Part shown: one piece after another, positions 26,801 to 36,957 of the stretch
Numbering within the stretch: the stretch's first letter is position 1
How the letters are laid out: each line of letters begins with the position of its first letter
NCBI RefSeq assembly: GCF_964204645.1
Contig: NC_134029.1
Location: forward strand, 20,416,450 to 20,480,449
Reading direction: 5' to 3'
Source of the DNA: Tubulanus polymorphus
Lineage: Eukaryota; Nemertea; Palaeonemertea; Tubulaniformes; Tubulanidae
DNA: 64,000 nt
Made by a program: the position numbers and the translations under genes
The notes under the pieces: model-generated
Told to the model about the DNA's origin: nothing
What the model saw: the letters and a program-made list of their open reading frames with translations, nothing else
Database searches by the model: none

Positions 26801-27189
26801 CTATTAGCAGATAGCCAAAACATCACTCAATTCATTTATTACAAAAACGTTCATCTTTTTCTGAACTGATTGTGGAATTCTTACGTACAGTCTACAATCT
26901 GTTATCGTTGTTTATTACCGGGTAAGAATTGCTATAAACATATAAGACTAGTATTTCAACACCAACGCTAGTCATCGATCGCCCCCTGTTGGATCGAGTA
27001 AGAATTAAAACATTATTTCTATTTCATAGCCTAATCTCGGACGATAAAATCGTTAATAATTACCTGCGCTTTCTTGAGGACGAGTTTGCGTAGTTCGTCC
27101 GGTCTCGACGTGCGCCACTCCCTCGCGCTGGCCATCGCTCCCGTCGACCCCGGCCGCGTGAGATCAGGGTAACGTTTCGCGCTGTTCAT
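8975..27189 (-). CDS. SLC6 Na+/Cl- dependent transporter, copy B (glycine/amino-acid transporter-like)
   Basis: Sodium- and chloride-coupled transporter of the SLC6 family, 12 TM. Coding exons in transcript order are 27189-27064, 19818-19657, 16616-16406, 15849-15718, 14260-14117, 13487-13298, 12891-12759, 12594-12460, 12372-12269, 12188-12064, 11272-11028, 10575-10375, 9837-9667 and 9265-8975. Phases agree throughout, giving 789 residues. TM1 has [13 protein letters not shown]2 [13 protein letters not shown]6 [12 protein letters not shown]7 ANFATS and TM8 LGIDSQ. Residues expected for Na+ and Cl- binding (TM6 Gln and Ser, TM7 Asn and Ser) are present. [10 protein letters not shown] after TM12 and [12 protein letters not shown] after TM6 resemble glycine transporters. 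The start ATG follows an in-frame TAG in an exon with its own acceptor (exon end 27195), so a 5'UTR exon lies further upstream. The two far 5' exons are joined on phase and splice signals alone. The protein ends GSFL, a possible PDZ ligand. Confidence 0.88.
9325..9598. repeat. Dispersed repeat, GGGTGGCCACTTT family
   Basis: It starts GGGCGGCCACTTGATTTGCT and ends AAGTGGCTACTCTG, with internal blocks shared with 11377-11754 (AAGAATCCAATCAATTAATA, TTTAAAGAAAAGAAAATTCC). It lies in the intron before the last exon of SLC6 copy B. Confidence 0.75.
10005..10139. mobile_element. Palindromic MITE, CCAGTTGCACAGTAGTGACT family
   Basis: It starts GGGGCCAGTTGCACAGTAGT and ends CATGACTATGGAACCGGCC, with inverted arms built from CTTAAGACCGGTCTTAAG-type blocks. 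Related copies are at 60745-60875 and 54254-54352. It lies in a copy B intron. Confidence 0.75.
10235..10345. mobile_element. Palindromic MITE, CCAGTTCCACAGTTGT family
   Basis: A complete 111-bp foldback. The left end GGATCCAGTTCCACAGTTGT pairs with the right end ACAACTGTGGAACTGGGCCC, and inner blocks AGTTAACTC/GAGTTAAG are also inverted. The same design occurs at 37362-37471, with partial copies at 6609 and 19084. Confidence 0.85.
10611..10913. mobile_element. TTAA-flanked MITE (piggyBac-like ends)
   Basis: A 303-bp element bounded by TTAACCCAATAGAC on the left and GTCTAATGGGTTAA on the right. The inverted repeats start with CCC just inside a TTAA. TTAA target duplication with CCC-type ends is typical of piggyBac-superfamily elements. 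No transposase is encoded. Confidence 0.65.
11377..11754. repeat. Dispersed repeat, GGGTGGCCACTTT family (longest copy)
   Basis: It starts AGGGTGGCCACTTTTTAATT and ends GATAAGAGGCCACCCTGG, so the termini are inverted. The interior carries repeated TTCCCTGACTTTTTCC-like runs. No ORF. Located in the copy B intron between exons 12188-12064 and 11272-11028. Confidence 0.8.
13866..14009. repeat. 26-bp tandem repeat, about 5.5 units
   Basis: ATTTG starts recur exactly every 26 bp at 13866, 13892, 13918, 13944, 13970 and 13996. Each unit contains a near-palindrome of the type GACTCGGGTCCGAGTC. It lies in a copy B intron. The tract is followed by a CCCGGGCTAAACG block that resembles the interior of the element at 23646-23822. 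Confidence 0.9.
14484..15011. repeat. Exact 264-bp tandem duplication
   Basis: The block 14484-14747 is repeated at 14748-15011 with no difference I could find. It lies in the copy B intron between exons 15849-15718 and 14260-14117. The identity implies a very recent event, or an assembly artefact. Confidence 0.9.
16069..16298. mobile_element. Foldback MITE, about 230 bp
   Basis: Long inverted arms: GATGAAGTCCGAAAAGTTTCC pairs with the reverse complement near 16245-16270, and the outer ends GAGAACCCCACACTAATATA and TATACCAGTATGGGACTCTC also pair. The inner arms contain CGACGTTTCGACTATA and its complement. A flanking ATA on each side would fit a TA-type target, but this is uncertain. Located in intron sequence of copy B. 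Confidence 0.8.
16836..16946. mobile_element. Palindromic MITE, TTTATAGACTGGTATTA family, copy 1
   Basis: A near-perfect 111-bp hairpin: GGGCCCGGTTTATAGACTGG on the left, and GGTCTATAAAACCAGCCCC on the right. The centre has CTAACTGAATTC...TTGAGTTAG. A second copy is at 52421-52540. Confidence 0.85.
16947..19143. other. Intron of SLC6 copy B without recognised exon
   Basis: This lies between coding exons 16616-16406 and 19818-19657. It holds a GA-rich tract at 17420-17450, AT-rich unique sequence, a 13-G homopolymer around 19019-19031, and at 19084-19143 a half copy of the CCAGTTCCACAGTTGT MITE. No further coding exon is supported. Confidence 0.5.
19144..19609. repeat. Dispersed repeat, AGGGTCCCTA family, copy 2
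   Basis: It starts AGGGTCCCTATAGAGCAGTC and ends GGAGTCGTAGGGACCTTG, with inverted termini. It shares CTCATTAATCTGTACTTTTTA-like and TGCATAGTTTACGGTACAAC-like blocks with the other copies. It ends about 50 bp from the donor of the copy B exon 19818-19657. A short internal duplication (AAATTTCTAATTGCCTATTT) is visible near 19435-19490. Confidence 0.75.
19819..22806. other. Large intron of SLC6 copy B, 3' half
   Basis: No exon is supported. It contains a (CAGA)n microsatellite at about 20832-20868. Stretches near 20300-22400 are comparatively rich in CpG and in TCGA-type words, unlike the flanking MITE-rich DNA. That could reflect regulatory sequence or an alternative promoter for a shorter transcript, but I see no specific motif to support this. 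Confidence 0.35.
22807..23475. repeat. 337-bp tandem duplication, two units
   Basis: The unit starting AGGTTTATTGGACGTGTCCT at 22807 recurs at 23144. The second unit lacks 5 bp (CCGTT region after AAAAATGA) and has a scattered substitution, so it is older than the 264-bp duplication at 14484. Located in the large copy B intron. Confidence 0.88.
23582..23865 (+). mobile_element. tRNA-like (SINE-type) sequence interrupted by an inverted-repeat element
   Basis: The head AGCTCAGGTGGTTAGAACGC (about 23590-23609) resembles a tRNA D-arm/A box. The distal GGGGTCGATTCCCA (about 23852-23865) resembles a B box/T-arm. Between them, 23646-23822 is bounded by AGAGTTGCAAAA and GTTTACAACTCT, an inverted pair, so the tRNA-like sequence seems to have been split by a later insertion. 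No functional tRNA is claimed. Confidence 0.5.
24350..24629. mobile_element. Foldback MITE, GGGGCGG family
   Basis: The ends AGGCCCGTGTCGAGGGGC and the reverse complement of GCCCCTC...GAGGCACAGGCCT-type sequence pair. Inner arms (AAGTGCCCTTCAAAAAG against CTTTTT...GGGCACTT) also fold back. It resembles the elements at 28806-29106, 40168-40377 and 45258-45512 in its G/C-rich ends and gggcac words. Confidence 0.6.
26299..26492. repeat. Dispersed repeat, ATGATCTGGATATCAG family, copy 1
   Basis: It shares GATAGATGATATGTGACC, a GCAATGCCAT-like block and AACCGCTATGAACCCTG with 36126-36302. No coding potential. Located in the 5'-most recognised intron of SLC6 copy B. Confidence 0.75.
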
Positions 27190-27195
27190 CTACCC

Positions 27196-30100
27196 CTGCA
27201 AATATCACAAAAACGAATTCTAGTCCAATCCGTCGCAGTCGCACGAATACCGCGCAACGCAAGTTGTCGGTCTGGTATACAGTATTCTACTATAACCAGC
27301 GACACAAATGCCCCGAATATCGAATTTCCTCGAACAATAAATCAGCCCTAACTAATTCTACTCGCCGAAAAAAATTCCAACCTGTTTTTTTCTAAGTTCC
27401 TATCGCAATTCAAATTCACTTCATTAAGTACAAACGACGCATTCACGGGCAGGTGTTACTCTGCACCTATGATCAATCTTTTTTCGCCCGAAGTACTGTC
27501 ATGTGTCTGATACAGTTCTATCGAAAAATAGGACTCCAGGCAATTTCACTATACGAAACTTGATTTCGATGTCAACTGCGCACAAAGCCCTCTAATTGAC
27601 GACGAATAATGAACCTGCATGGATTCTATGAATTGGATATCGAAAAAAAAATTCAATACCACATCGACATGAAAAAAAAAGATCATTCACAAGCCTGTAT
27701 TAAAAACCGATCGTAAAATAGCAGTACTGAAAAACTCAAATTCAATTGATACAGATGACAGCCATGAACTTCCTCTTAATTTATTGAAATAATACTAAAC
27801 CGTAGCATCGAATGAAAAGTGCCAAATTCGCGAATAAAAAATCATGGCCCAGTTGCTCAAAGGTTGGTTAGAAATAACCAGCCGATAAATACCATAGTAA
27901 CAATGAACTTTGAATTGTCACTATGTCATCTATCCACTGGTTAACTCTAACCAACTGGCTCCAGAACTTTTCATCTTTGAAATCATTGATTTCGAGACTT
28001 ACTTTTTCAAATCTAACAACATTCGATGACGCTCGTTATTTCTGATATTACTATCAACTTCGTCATTCGTCTCCGATTGATTTCGAAATGATCTTTAGGT
28101 AGAATAATTGCCTTTTCTATGAAAGCACATGGCAACGAACCCCAGTGCCATACCCGGTGACCTTTTGTGGACAGTCAATTGACCGAGGGCAACTGACAAT
28201 CTATCTTTTCTTTATACAGTTCATTTTAGCGATAAACAAGGCACACCCGGTACTGCGTCGTCGCCGTCGTCGGTTTATTTCAAGTTCTACGACACTTTTT
28301 ATATCGCGAACGCGACCGAACATGTTACAAGTTTCTAAAAGAAATTTCAGCGCCTCGCAGTAAACTAGCCGGAGGACACAGACCTAACCGTAACAATAAA
28401 CACTTTCGTATAAAGGCATTCGGCATTGTTCGCGCGTATATCTCGATGTTCTATTGACGCTAGCGAAAACCGCGGAAAAGCCTATAATGAATGCAGCGAG
28501 ATCAGACTTGAAATGCGAAGGACTATTGTTTTGATTACGATAAAAACATATCGAAAAAAAATATCCCGCTAAGGCTAAGACAAGCCCTTACTGGAATTAC
28601 AACGATTCACAGACGGGCCTACTAGCAATCTACTGCGCTTTTACTCTCTGATTGATTTAACAAACTTTTCTGTTTTATTCGAGTTTCTCCATATTATTTA
28701 TATCTTTCTGATCTCATTCCGAACCCACATTATACGGAGAACCCTGTCTGTCCATCTTTTAATGAATTATGTAGCCAAATAAAAATTAAGTGCAAGATTC
28801 AGCAGCGGATCCAAATGCTCCCGTCGCGATTTCCCTGTGCCCTTTTGAAAATGTAATGGAAATATTTTTTTCAGGGCACTTGTTTTCCACCTGCGACTTT
28901 TAAGACAGCAGTCAGTAGCGCAAGAATTAGCGAACTCTTAAATTTCCCTCGAGTGCCTAGATATTGTATGAAAATGCACAGAAATTTCCAGACCCCAGTT
29001 TTGGCTGTGCTGATAGCTAACTTGCCCTTTTTCAGTATAGGCCCCTATATACCATTTTCATTTCTTTGAGCTCCTGTCAAAGTTTGCCCCTGGATCCACC
29101 CCTGAAATTTGCCAACACTTGGTTTTAGACATCGTGAAAATAAAACAATATTTCCTAATGAGATGCCCCCTATACTTTCATACAGAAACTACAGCCTATT
29201 TCAATTTGTTACAAATTCAATCATTCCTAGCTGCATACACCGATACCAGGTAATAGAAATTATAATTTCAAGCTGATTCAAAAGAGATTCCCACTATTTG
29301 TGGGTAAAACCTTAGGACCTAGCCTAAAAATCTACAATATTCAAGACGAGTAGAAGCATTCTAACCAAAAGATCAATATTACATTTTTAAACGTTAATCA
29401 CTGATATTATGGGTTTTTAGATGAAAGTTTTTAGAGAAAGGTCTTAGTCACTAAGCTGTCTGTGGTTTAGTTTCACGATAGGATATTTCCACCACAGGCA
29501 ACCACGGTTAGGAATGGGAAGGTCAATGAAATTTTCACAGAAGTCAATTAGACTAACTTGCTTTGCATCATTATGTTTCGAGATGCGTCTGACATTTGTT
29601 TTAATCAATGCACAACGACTTCATTGTTTTTTTGATACCTTTTGGCTTTTAACACCTCACAATTCATAAAATTGGATCAGGCCTATTTCAAAAGGTAGGC
29701 ATGTACCTACGCTAGTTTGTGAATTAAGCTAGGCTTAGTTAGCTAGGCTTAGTTAGGCCTAATTGTGGACCCAAGTCAAAAGAAGTGATTTTTATTCCAT
29801 TACTTCTTTCAACCATTTTTTGGCCCATGAATAATTTAGCAATCTAGTCAGGCTAAATAAGCTACAACTTATTTAGGTTCATATGAGGGATTCATTTAGC
29901 CACCCTCTGCACCACCACAGACCAGCGCCTAACACTTATTTATCTCTCTTGTCCTGTTATGTATTCACCACATTTGGATGCACATACATACCATACAGAC
30001 ACAGAGATACAGATGAATGAATAAGGAGCAAAAAAAGTTTGACTTTTTGGGGAAGTTTGAAAAAAAGAGTTTTCATTCACGGATTTCACAACTTTGTTTA

Positions 30101-30951
30101 CAGCTTTCAAATTTTCGTTAAAAACAGAGTCGATTTGAAAAGGTCAGCTAACTCGGCATTTAAACAGATAAACTGTCCTAAATCGGTGATAAATCAATGA
30201 AAACTTACCCATTTCTAATCGATTTATTGTTAGGTAGGACTCGAGTTCTTCCTCATGTTCGATTCACATGCGCATGTGTGAGGGTTCACGGGGTTTGAAG
30301 AAGAGGGCTCATTGAATTTGAAGAGTAGATGTAACAATATGTTATAAAATCGACATCTTATTGATTTTGATCAAAAGAAAAGTTATAAAATGAATCAAAA
30401 TGTATCTGTTTCGGTGCCTGTTACGTTCAAGATTTTTTTCTTTCTTATTTATCAAAACCCCAAAACCTGGCTATGCCGTATGTGAAACAACCTCGGCTGC
30501 CTTATTTATTTCTTGTCAGATTTCCAGTTTTTGAACTTTCTTGGAACGATTCCCAAAGCTAATATCAGCGAAATCAGTTTGCATTGTGTGTCGAGATATG
30601 AGGTATTGTAAAATTGTGGTTTATTATAGTTTACGTTTTGCATACAAAAAGTAGAAGCAATTTTACGTCGGTTTTTTATTCAAATTCAATTCAAATTTGG
30701 ACGATATGATAACATCAAATGCACTTTATTGGAATGATTCATGTTTGACTGACATTATCGAATGGAAATTTACAAATCATTCGTAGATTTATCATTGCCA
30801 TCGCATATGACTGTCGTGAGACAAGAAGGCTCTAGTATAAAGCATATCAAATCAATAGGCTTTTTAGGCCTAATCATCAGTTATATATTTTACAATTGCA
30901 GAACAAGTACTATTATTTTGCAAAGAAGGCTGGCTACGATTTGCTGTCGGT
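27196..30951. other. Intergenic region between SLC6 copy B and ADCK2 (divergent)
   Basis: The two genes are transcribed away from each other, so both promoters and the copy B 5'UTR exon should lie here, but I cannot place them. A palindromic MITE starting GGCCCAGTTGCTCAAAGGTT is at 27846-27962. A GGATCC-ended foldback-like element is at about 28806-29106. A possible acceptor (TTTACAATTGCAG, ending near 30901) just before the ADCK2 start suggests a 5'UTR intron. The rest is AT-rich and unassigned. Confidence 0.45.
27846..27962. mobile_element. Palindromic MITE, CCAGTTGCTCAAAGGTTGGT family
   Basis: The left end GGCCCAGTTGCTCAAAGG and AAGGTTGGTTAGAAATAACC pair with GGTTAACTCTAACCAACTGG at the right end. 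A related left end (GGGCCAGTTGCTCAGAGATT) lies at about 42233. Confidence 0.7.
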
Positions 30952-33900
30952 ATGTCTCGGATATTTTCTTGCTGCGGTCGAAATATCAACCACATATCGA
31001 AAATACACGAACAGTTAGTACGAATCGGAAAAAATCCGCTATTCACGAAAAAATTGCGAAACATCATTCGCGTTAACAATAAAATCAGCAACAACAGGAT
31101 CTCTTCGAGTTTAAAACCAGTCGGCGTCTCATTGGTATTCGCGTTTCCGTTCGCCGCCAAAAACAAAAGTTATTATCCGTTTCGCGCGCATTGCAACAAC
31201 GTGCCCGAATATGAAATACCCCAGGAAGTTTTCAAACAAGAATCCTCGATCGTCGACGTCAACGGCGAGAGTATATTTTATCGAATTTGGGACGGGATAC
31301 GTCTTACGCTGCGAGCCGTACGGATTTTGTGTACTTTCGTGCCGCTTTTTAGCGTGTACCCGATTTCGCGTTTGAGCGAGCGGCTGACCGCGTGCTGGTG
31401 GCGGCTGCTCATCTACTGTATCGAACTGTCCGGACCGACGTTTATTAAACTCGGCCAGTGGGCGAGCACGCGTCGCGATTTATTCTCGCGGGAATTCTGC
31501 GATAAGATGTCGACGCTGCACCGACGCACGACTCCGCATTCGTGGTACTATACGAAACGTAAACTGAAAAAAGCGTTCGGCAATCGCTGGAAGGAGATCC
31601 TGATTAAATTCGAAGATAAAGAAAATCCAGTCGGTTCCGGTTGCGTTGCTCAGGTGGGTATTACTTCACTGCTGAAGTCAAATATTTTCATATCATAGAC
31701 AGGGGCGGATCCAGGGGTTTCACTAAAAGTTGCCGGTTAAAACCTTCAGAAAAAATTGGGATCTATCTTTCCACGATAGGAAGGTGAAAATGTGCTTTAA
31801 GCCTATGGACCCACGGAAGTATATGGTATTGATTTCACTGAAAATCGATCTACTAATCAGAAAAGTTAACTCGAAGTTCATCGAAATGTAGAAGAAATTG
31901 AAGCGCGGTAACCCAGTGCCACTAGCGATCCTGGCGGATTATCGCTGAATCCTCGCTTCCCTCAGTAGCCTTGCCGGTATCCCATTAATATGAGACTGTT
32001 AGATGTTAGATATCAGATAAAAGGTAGGTTTTAGCTTCAGACAGTGATTGGTGTTATTTTGTTTCTGTTTGAAGGTATACAAGGCCTACATACGTCCAGA
32101 GATGATCGTTGATGAAGAAGTTGCCGATGAAATTCAGAATCTAATGGAAGAAGAACTCGGCCGACCAGCAGTACATGATGGTAAGTCATATAACCAAAAC
32201 CATCCCGTGAATTGTCTAAACTTTGCTTAATCAGGGAGGCCAATAATACCCAGAATTCAGGGAAAAGTCATAAATATGAGGGAATAGGCAAAGAATTTTG
32301 TTTAAAAAAGCTATAAATCAGGAAGTTTTGTTGAGATAGCCTGTATATTCAAACGATTTCCGTCTATATCTTACATATTTACTTGTGTTGATTGGTTGTA
32401 GTCTCAGTAGGTAAAGTCGGGAAAAACAACTTGATGTCAGGGAAAAAAGCGAGTGAAATAAAGTAGCTAACCAGTTCATTAATTTTGATCTATTTATGTT
32501 ATTGTTCTAGGGATCGAAATCTTGGGATTCGGTCGTTTGATCAGTAAAATCTTTCCCACGACTACTTATGAAATGGACAAATATCCCGATGACAAAACGG
32601 CAGGAACTGGTCGCTTTAAAACCAGTAAGTTTTGATCGTCTTTCATTGCCTTATCCCTGTATTATAGGATACCATGCGATACAGTGTACTGTTTATCTTC
32701 AGAAAATCCAGAAGTTGAAAATGAAGCTCCCGAACAGCCTGCTGAGACTGTTGATGTCGATGAAAACGAAGGTCTAGTCCCTGTTGCTGTGAAGGTACTG
32801 TATAAGCAGCTCTTTCCAGACTAATGGCACAGGATTTAGGGATGGAAATTGCATGTCATGAAAACGATGAATTTGACTTGATATTCATCCTCATTGAAAT
32901 TGCATCCTTTCAGGTTTATTTCTTCAAAAATATCTAATACCGAGGGCGGGACCCGATGGTGGCCATTAACACGGCTGCTTTATCCGAGAAATACCCTTTC
33001 TTTTCTTCTGGACCCCTGCCTTCTAATTATTCTAGTTCTGTCCCTATGGCGACTAAGTCAAAAATCTTCAAACCAAGCCCACTGATAATTATAAAAGTGA
33101 TTGATGAAAGCAGTGTTTATATTATTAGGTTTTGCATCCAGGAATCTACAGAGCGACAGTTCGTGATTTACAGATTATGAAAGCAATAGCAAACATAGCA
33201 CAGTTTCTAATACCGAAATTGAAATGGTTGAGTTTACCGGAATGCGTCCAAGAATTCTCAGATTTAATGATGAAACAGGTACGAACAAAATTATAGATAG
33301 CGTTTAGTATGTATACGTGTATAATCTGTCTTAAAAAAAGGTATTCCAAAATACTTGCTGCAGAAACCTCTGTGATGTAAGAGGTGTTTCATCGATTTTA
33401 CATTGCTGTCTGGAATAGAATTTGAGAGATTTTCTACGCCGCTTCCATACTTTTCTAGCTACTTCATAGAAAAGATTTAGTATGACCAATAAAAACTTCT
33501 CACTTTTCACTAAAAATTTCAATACCCGGTAAGTGCCTTAAACTTTTGGTGCCTGTATAAACACCAAACGTTGTTAAAACATTTTGCATTATTTGCTTTT
33601 TGGACTTTGACAATTTATGTTGTGGATTACGACGAGGGTCACATCTTGGCCACATGTGTTCTAAGATGTGACACTTTTACCTTACAAAATAGCTTTAGAA
33701 GTACTTAATTTCACGATCAAAAAGTATTTACTTTTGTCTCTGCCTTAACTGCTATGAACCCTGTTTAATCACCTATATTTTGGTCGTGATATTGTAAATT
33801 GTATATTTTGCAGATCGATTTACGCTGCGAGGCGCGGAATTTAGACCGATTCAACGAGTTGTTCGCCGATGTATCGAACGTTCGGTTTCCTCACCCGATC

Positions 33901-36553
33901 TGGCCGTTCGTGAAATGCAACGTGCTCGTCGAAACCTGGGAGGACGGTACATTCATATCGGAGTTCGTATCTCACGAGCCGCAAACCGAGCCTACCGATC
34001 TGCAAGCGCGACTCGCTCAAATTGGTGTCGATATACTTTTAGAAATGGTACAAAATAATTTTCTATTTACCGTGAACCTGCGCTTAATCCTGACAAATCG
34101 AAACATCGAATCTCCAGACCATATCCAGAAAATTTTGTGAGCGTTTTTTCGGAGAGAAAAAAACAATTCTTAATTCTGAAAGATGTTATCATATCATCAT
34201 GTCATATCATTATTTAACATCAAAAAAGGCTTAGCACGTTTGCTGCTGGTTACGAATATACTTGTAGGCCTACTTCTGGTTCTGTCACCAATGTGGCGCC
34301 ATGTTACGGGCCGCGAAAGCTGTTTTTCAGCACTACAGTACGGAGATCGATCTTGAATCGATATCCGGAAATATTATAGCTAGGTGCTGGCAACACTGAT
34401 ATTGACAACTATTCATTTACAGTTTGATATTTGCTTTCTGGCGCATAGGAATGACACAGTTGGCAATATGAACAAACTCGCTCTTCATTCTCAATGCTCA
34501 TTGGTCAATTTCGAGCAAAAGCTTACTATGTAATAGCTCTCATGCCAAATGAAAATATCCTTATTGGCAATTGGAGACAACCCGTATTATCAAACTGGCA
34601 GCAAACTTTTTAAGCCTGTACACAAAGTCACAGATAGCCTCTTAATGTTGATGTTAAGTGTCCTTTGTGAAGAACATAGATGATGTACCTGTCTAAGATT
34701 GTTTTCCGTGAGGTGCTGCCATAAAAATGTCCTTTCGATGTCTAAAACATTTTGTTTCGACCTTTTCTATCGCAGATATTTGTAAATAACTTCGTACATG
34801 GCGACCTTCATCCCGGAAATATACTCGTGCAGAATGCTGAAAATTTTATGAGCCAGGTAACAAAAGTTTACTTCATTTTAAGCGAACAATGAATATTCTG
34901 CTAATTGATTGAACTGTGGTTTACTAGACTCTGTGAATTAATTCAATAATTGTAGGATCAGATCGTATTAGTAGATGTATGTGATACAGTAGTAGTGAAT
35001 GTACAGAAACCTGTCTGTCCGTTACGACTGGTTCTGCTGGATGCTGGTATTACCAGTTCCCTCAGCGAGAAGGATAAAGATAATTTCTCGGAAGTTTTCA
35101 AGGCTGTCATACTCGGTCAGGTCAGTAGCACAGTACATATAAAACCAAACAAATAAAACAATAAATATTCCATATTTAGCGCAAAAAAAAAAACATTTTG
35201 CATGGTCTCCAGGACTCCTTGATTCCTTAGAAACTCCTTTACGGTGTTTGAAATTCCTTTAATTTGAATAAAATGCCCTAAACTCCTTTAAAACTTTCAA
35301 TTTTGAGAAATAGGAAATCTTTTCGTAGACTACGCCTAAATTGTAACAGTACCCATTTATGAGGAGTCTACTGTAATTGAGGTTAGAAAGTGATGCAGAC
35401 GCTTCCTCGAAATTTTCTCCCTTAGAACTCCTCGAAAACCCTTTATATCCTGGAATGACTGATCTGTAGGGACCCTGTTTTGGTTTTAAACTACTTCTTT
35501 ACCTAGTAAGTACATACCATGCAAGCAATTGGAAATTCTAGCTTCTGAGATTGTCAGTATTTTTGAATGTTTTTTTTAGGGTGAACGAGTTGCTGAATTA
35601 TTCTTGAATCACTGTCCGCATCATGAGTGCGATGATAAAGAAGCTTTCATACGAGAATTAAATGATCTAATCGAGAAAGCAAGGAACCAGACAATATCCT
35701 TAGGAAAAGTGAGTAATTTTCATCTAACAGTAGTAGTCATCCACTTGGGAAGCAAATTTGGTGGGCTATCATGATATTAGGTTTATACATAAATCCACCT
35801 TAGACGCACATGCAGTCCAAAAAACTGGCCCAGTCAGAATCAAGGTGGTCAAGAATCTTGATGTTTGGTGTTTACATCTTAAATGAGATTTGAGGACAAT
35901 TGCCCCCATTGTCCTGATACACTTATGAGATAGTGGTGAGTTTCTGATAGATATTGAATATTGAAGAAATTGTCTAACATTCCATCAAGTGGGCATGGCA
36001 GGGATTATAGTGTCCATGACCCAGGACTTGCATATAATCTTCGTATAATCACTCTATTTGCATGGCATTGTCCAGAATCATTGTTTTTATTAGAGTTGAG
36101 ATAAATCATGTACTAGACCTGAAAATATCATGATCTGATATTCTGTACACCGTAGATGATATGTGACCAAAAGCTTCAAATTGTGGTCGCGTGGTAAGGC
36201 AATGCCATCGATTTTAGGATTTTAGAGCCCATTCAAGGCCTTGAACAGATCCATTCCCGTTTCAAAGCTTTTAAGCACCTTCAATGACTGCTATGAATCC
36301 TGGCATGGTGTTCCTATGTTACCCCCCTAGTTAACAGCAGTATTCGATATCTTCTTCGCAGATCCAAGTCGGCCATCTATTATCGGATGTGTTCTCGTTG
36401 ATGTGCAATCATAAAGTAAAACTGGAGAGTAACTTCGCGTCGATTGTTCTGGCTATAATGGTTTTAGAAGGGCTCGGTCGATCCCTGGATCCGACTCTGA
36501 ATATTCTACAACAAGCCACTCCAGTGTTATTGCCTAACTTAGCCGTCAACTAG
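30952..36553 (+). CDS. ADCK2: aarF domain-containing protein kinase 2 (ADCK2)
   Basis: An atypical UbiB/ABC1-family kinase-like protein. In animals ADCK2 is mitochondrial and linked to coenzyme Q and lipid metabolism. Ten coding exons: 30952-31653, 32075-32180, 32511-32624, 32703-32794, 33129-33278, 33814-34047, 34776-34856, 34956-35120, 35580-35708 and 36362-36553. All are GT-AG with consistent phases, giving 654 residues (human about 626). Family motifs in order: KxGQ as FIKLGQW (166-169), the nucleotide-loop equivalent GSGCVAQVYKA (228 on), the VAVK lysine (338), the catalytic-loop HGDLHPGN (474-481) and the metal-binding DAG (522-524). The N-terminus is basic with a hydrophobic stretch near 55-68, fitting a mitochondrial protein. 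Exon 4 adds an acidic, Glu/Pro-rich insert before the lysine. All catalytic motifs are intact. The start at 30952 is the first Met in frame; an overlapping frame opening at 30762 lacks family similarity. Confidence 0.95.
32232..32472. repeat. Dispersed repeat, GGGTGGCCACTTT family (ADCK2 intron 2)
   Basis: A reverse-oriented, diverged copy. It begins AGGGAGGCCAATAATACCC and contains AGGGAAAAGTCATAAATATG and a CTGTATATTCAAACGATTTCC-like block that is complementary to the family interior. It ends near AAGTAGCTAACC. Confidence 0.6.
32830..33060. repeat. Dispersed repeat shared with 59500-59730
   Basis: Blocks such as CCTTTCAGGTTTATTTCTTC, ATATCTAATACCGAGGGCGG, GGCTGCTTTATCC and TTTCTTTTCTTCTGGACCC recur in slightly different form near 59590-59700. 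It occupies most of the ADCK2 intron between exons 4 and 5. Confidence 0.7.
35203..35477. repeat. Dispersed repeat, AGGGTCCCTA family, copy 3 (reverse)
   Basis: It lies in the ADCK2 intron before exon 35580-35708. It runs from GGTCTCCAGGACTCCTTGAT to CTGATCTGTAGGGACCCTG, with the family blocks TACAGTA/TACTGTAATTGAGG in between. The internal segment is shorter than at 36958. Confidence 0.75.
36126..36302. repeat. Dispersed repeat, ATGATCTGGATATCAG family, copy 2
   Basis: Clear relative of 26299-26492. It lies in the last ADCK2 intron, about 60 bp before the final acceptor. Confidence 0.75.
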
Positions 36554-36957
36554 CCGATCTCGATCCGAATTACCAGAACTGAATAGACGCGTTTGTCATC
36601 CATCAATTCGCTATTCGTTATGCTTTTATGTTATTTCTGTAAAGAAATTGATGCATTTAATCAAACTCAGTAGCGGGTATTGATTATAAATGTTCTGTTC
36701 GTTTGAATCTGTCTCGTAAATGCTTTTAACGTATACAATATAGCACGAGTTTCATCAGTCATGATGTTTAGTCATATTTGGCAGGCGTATTTCTTTCTTA
36801 CTTTATAACATGTATTGTATAGAAAATATTTGAATGATTGTTGTTAAAAATATTTGTTAAAATGATTTGTATTCATCATCAAATATGACAGTTTTATTAT
36901 AATTTGTGATAGCAGAACGTGGTATATCGCCGAGTGTAGATTTTGATTTACTGTGTA

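Noticed and set aside
2230-27189. One giant 24-TM fused transporter
   Set aside because: Copy B has its own stop codon at 8975 after a normal C-tail, so A and B are separate coding sequences.
30762-31076. Alternative start frame overlapping ADCK2
   Set aside because: Different frame from the UbiB motifs and no similarity; only the frame starting at 30952 runs into KxGQ.
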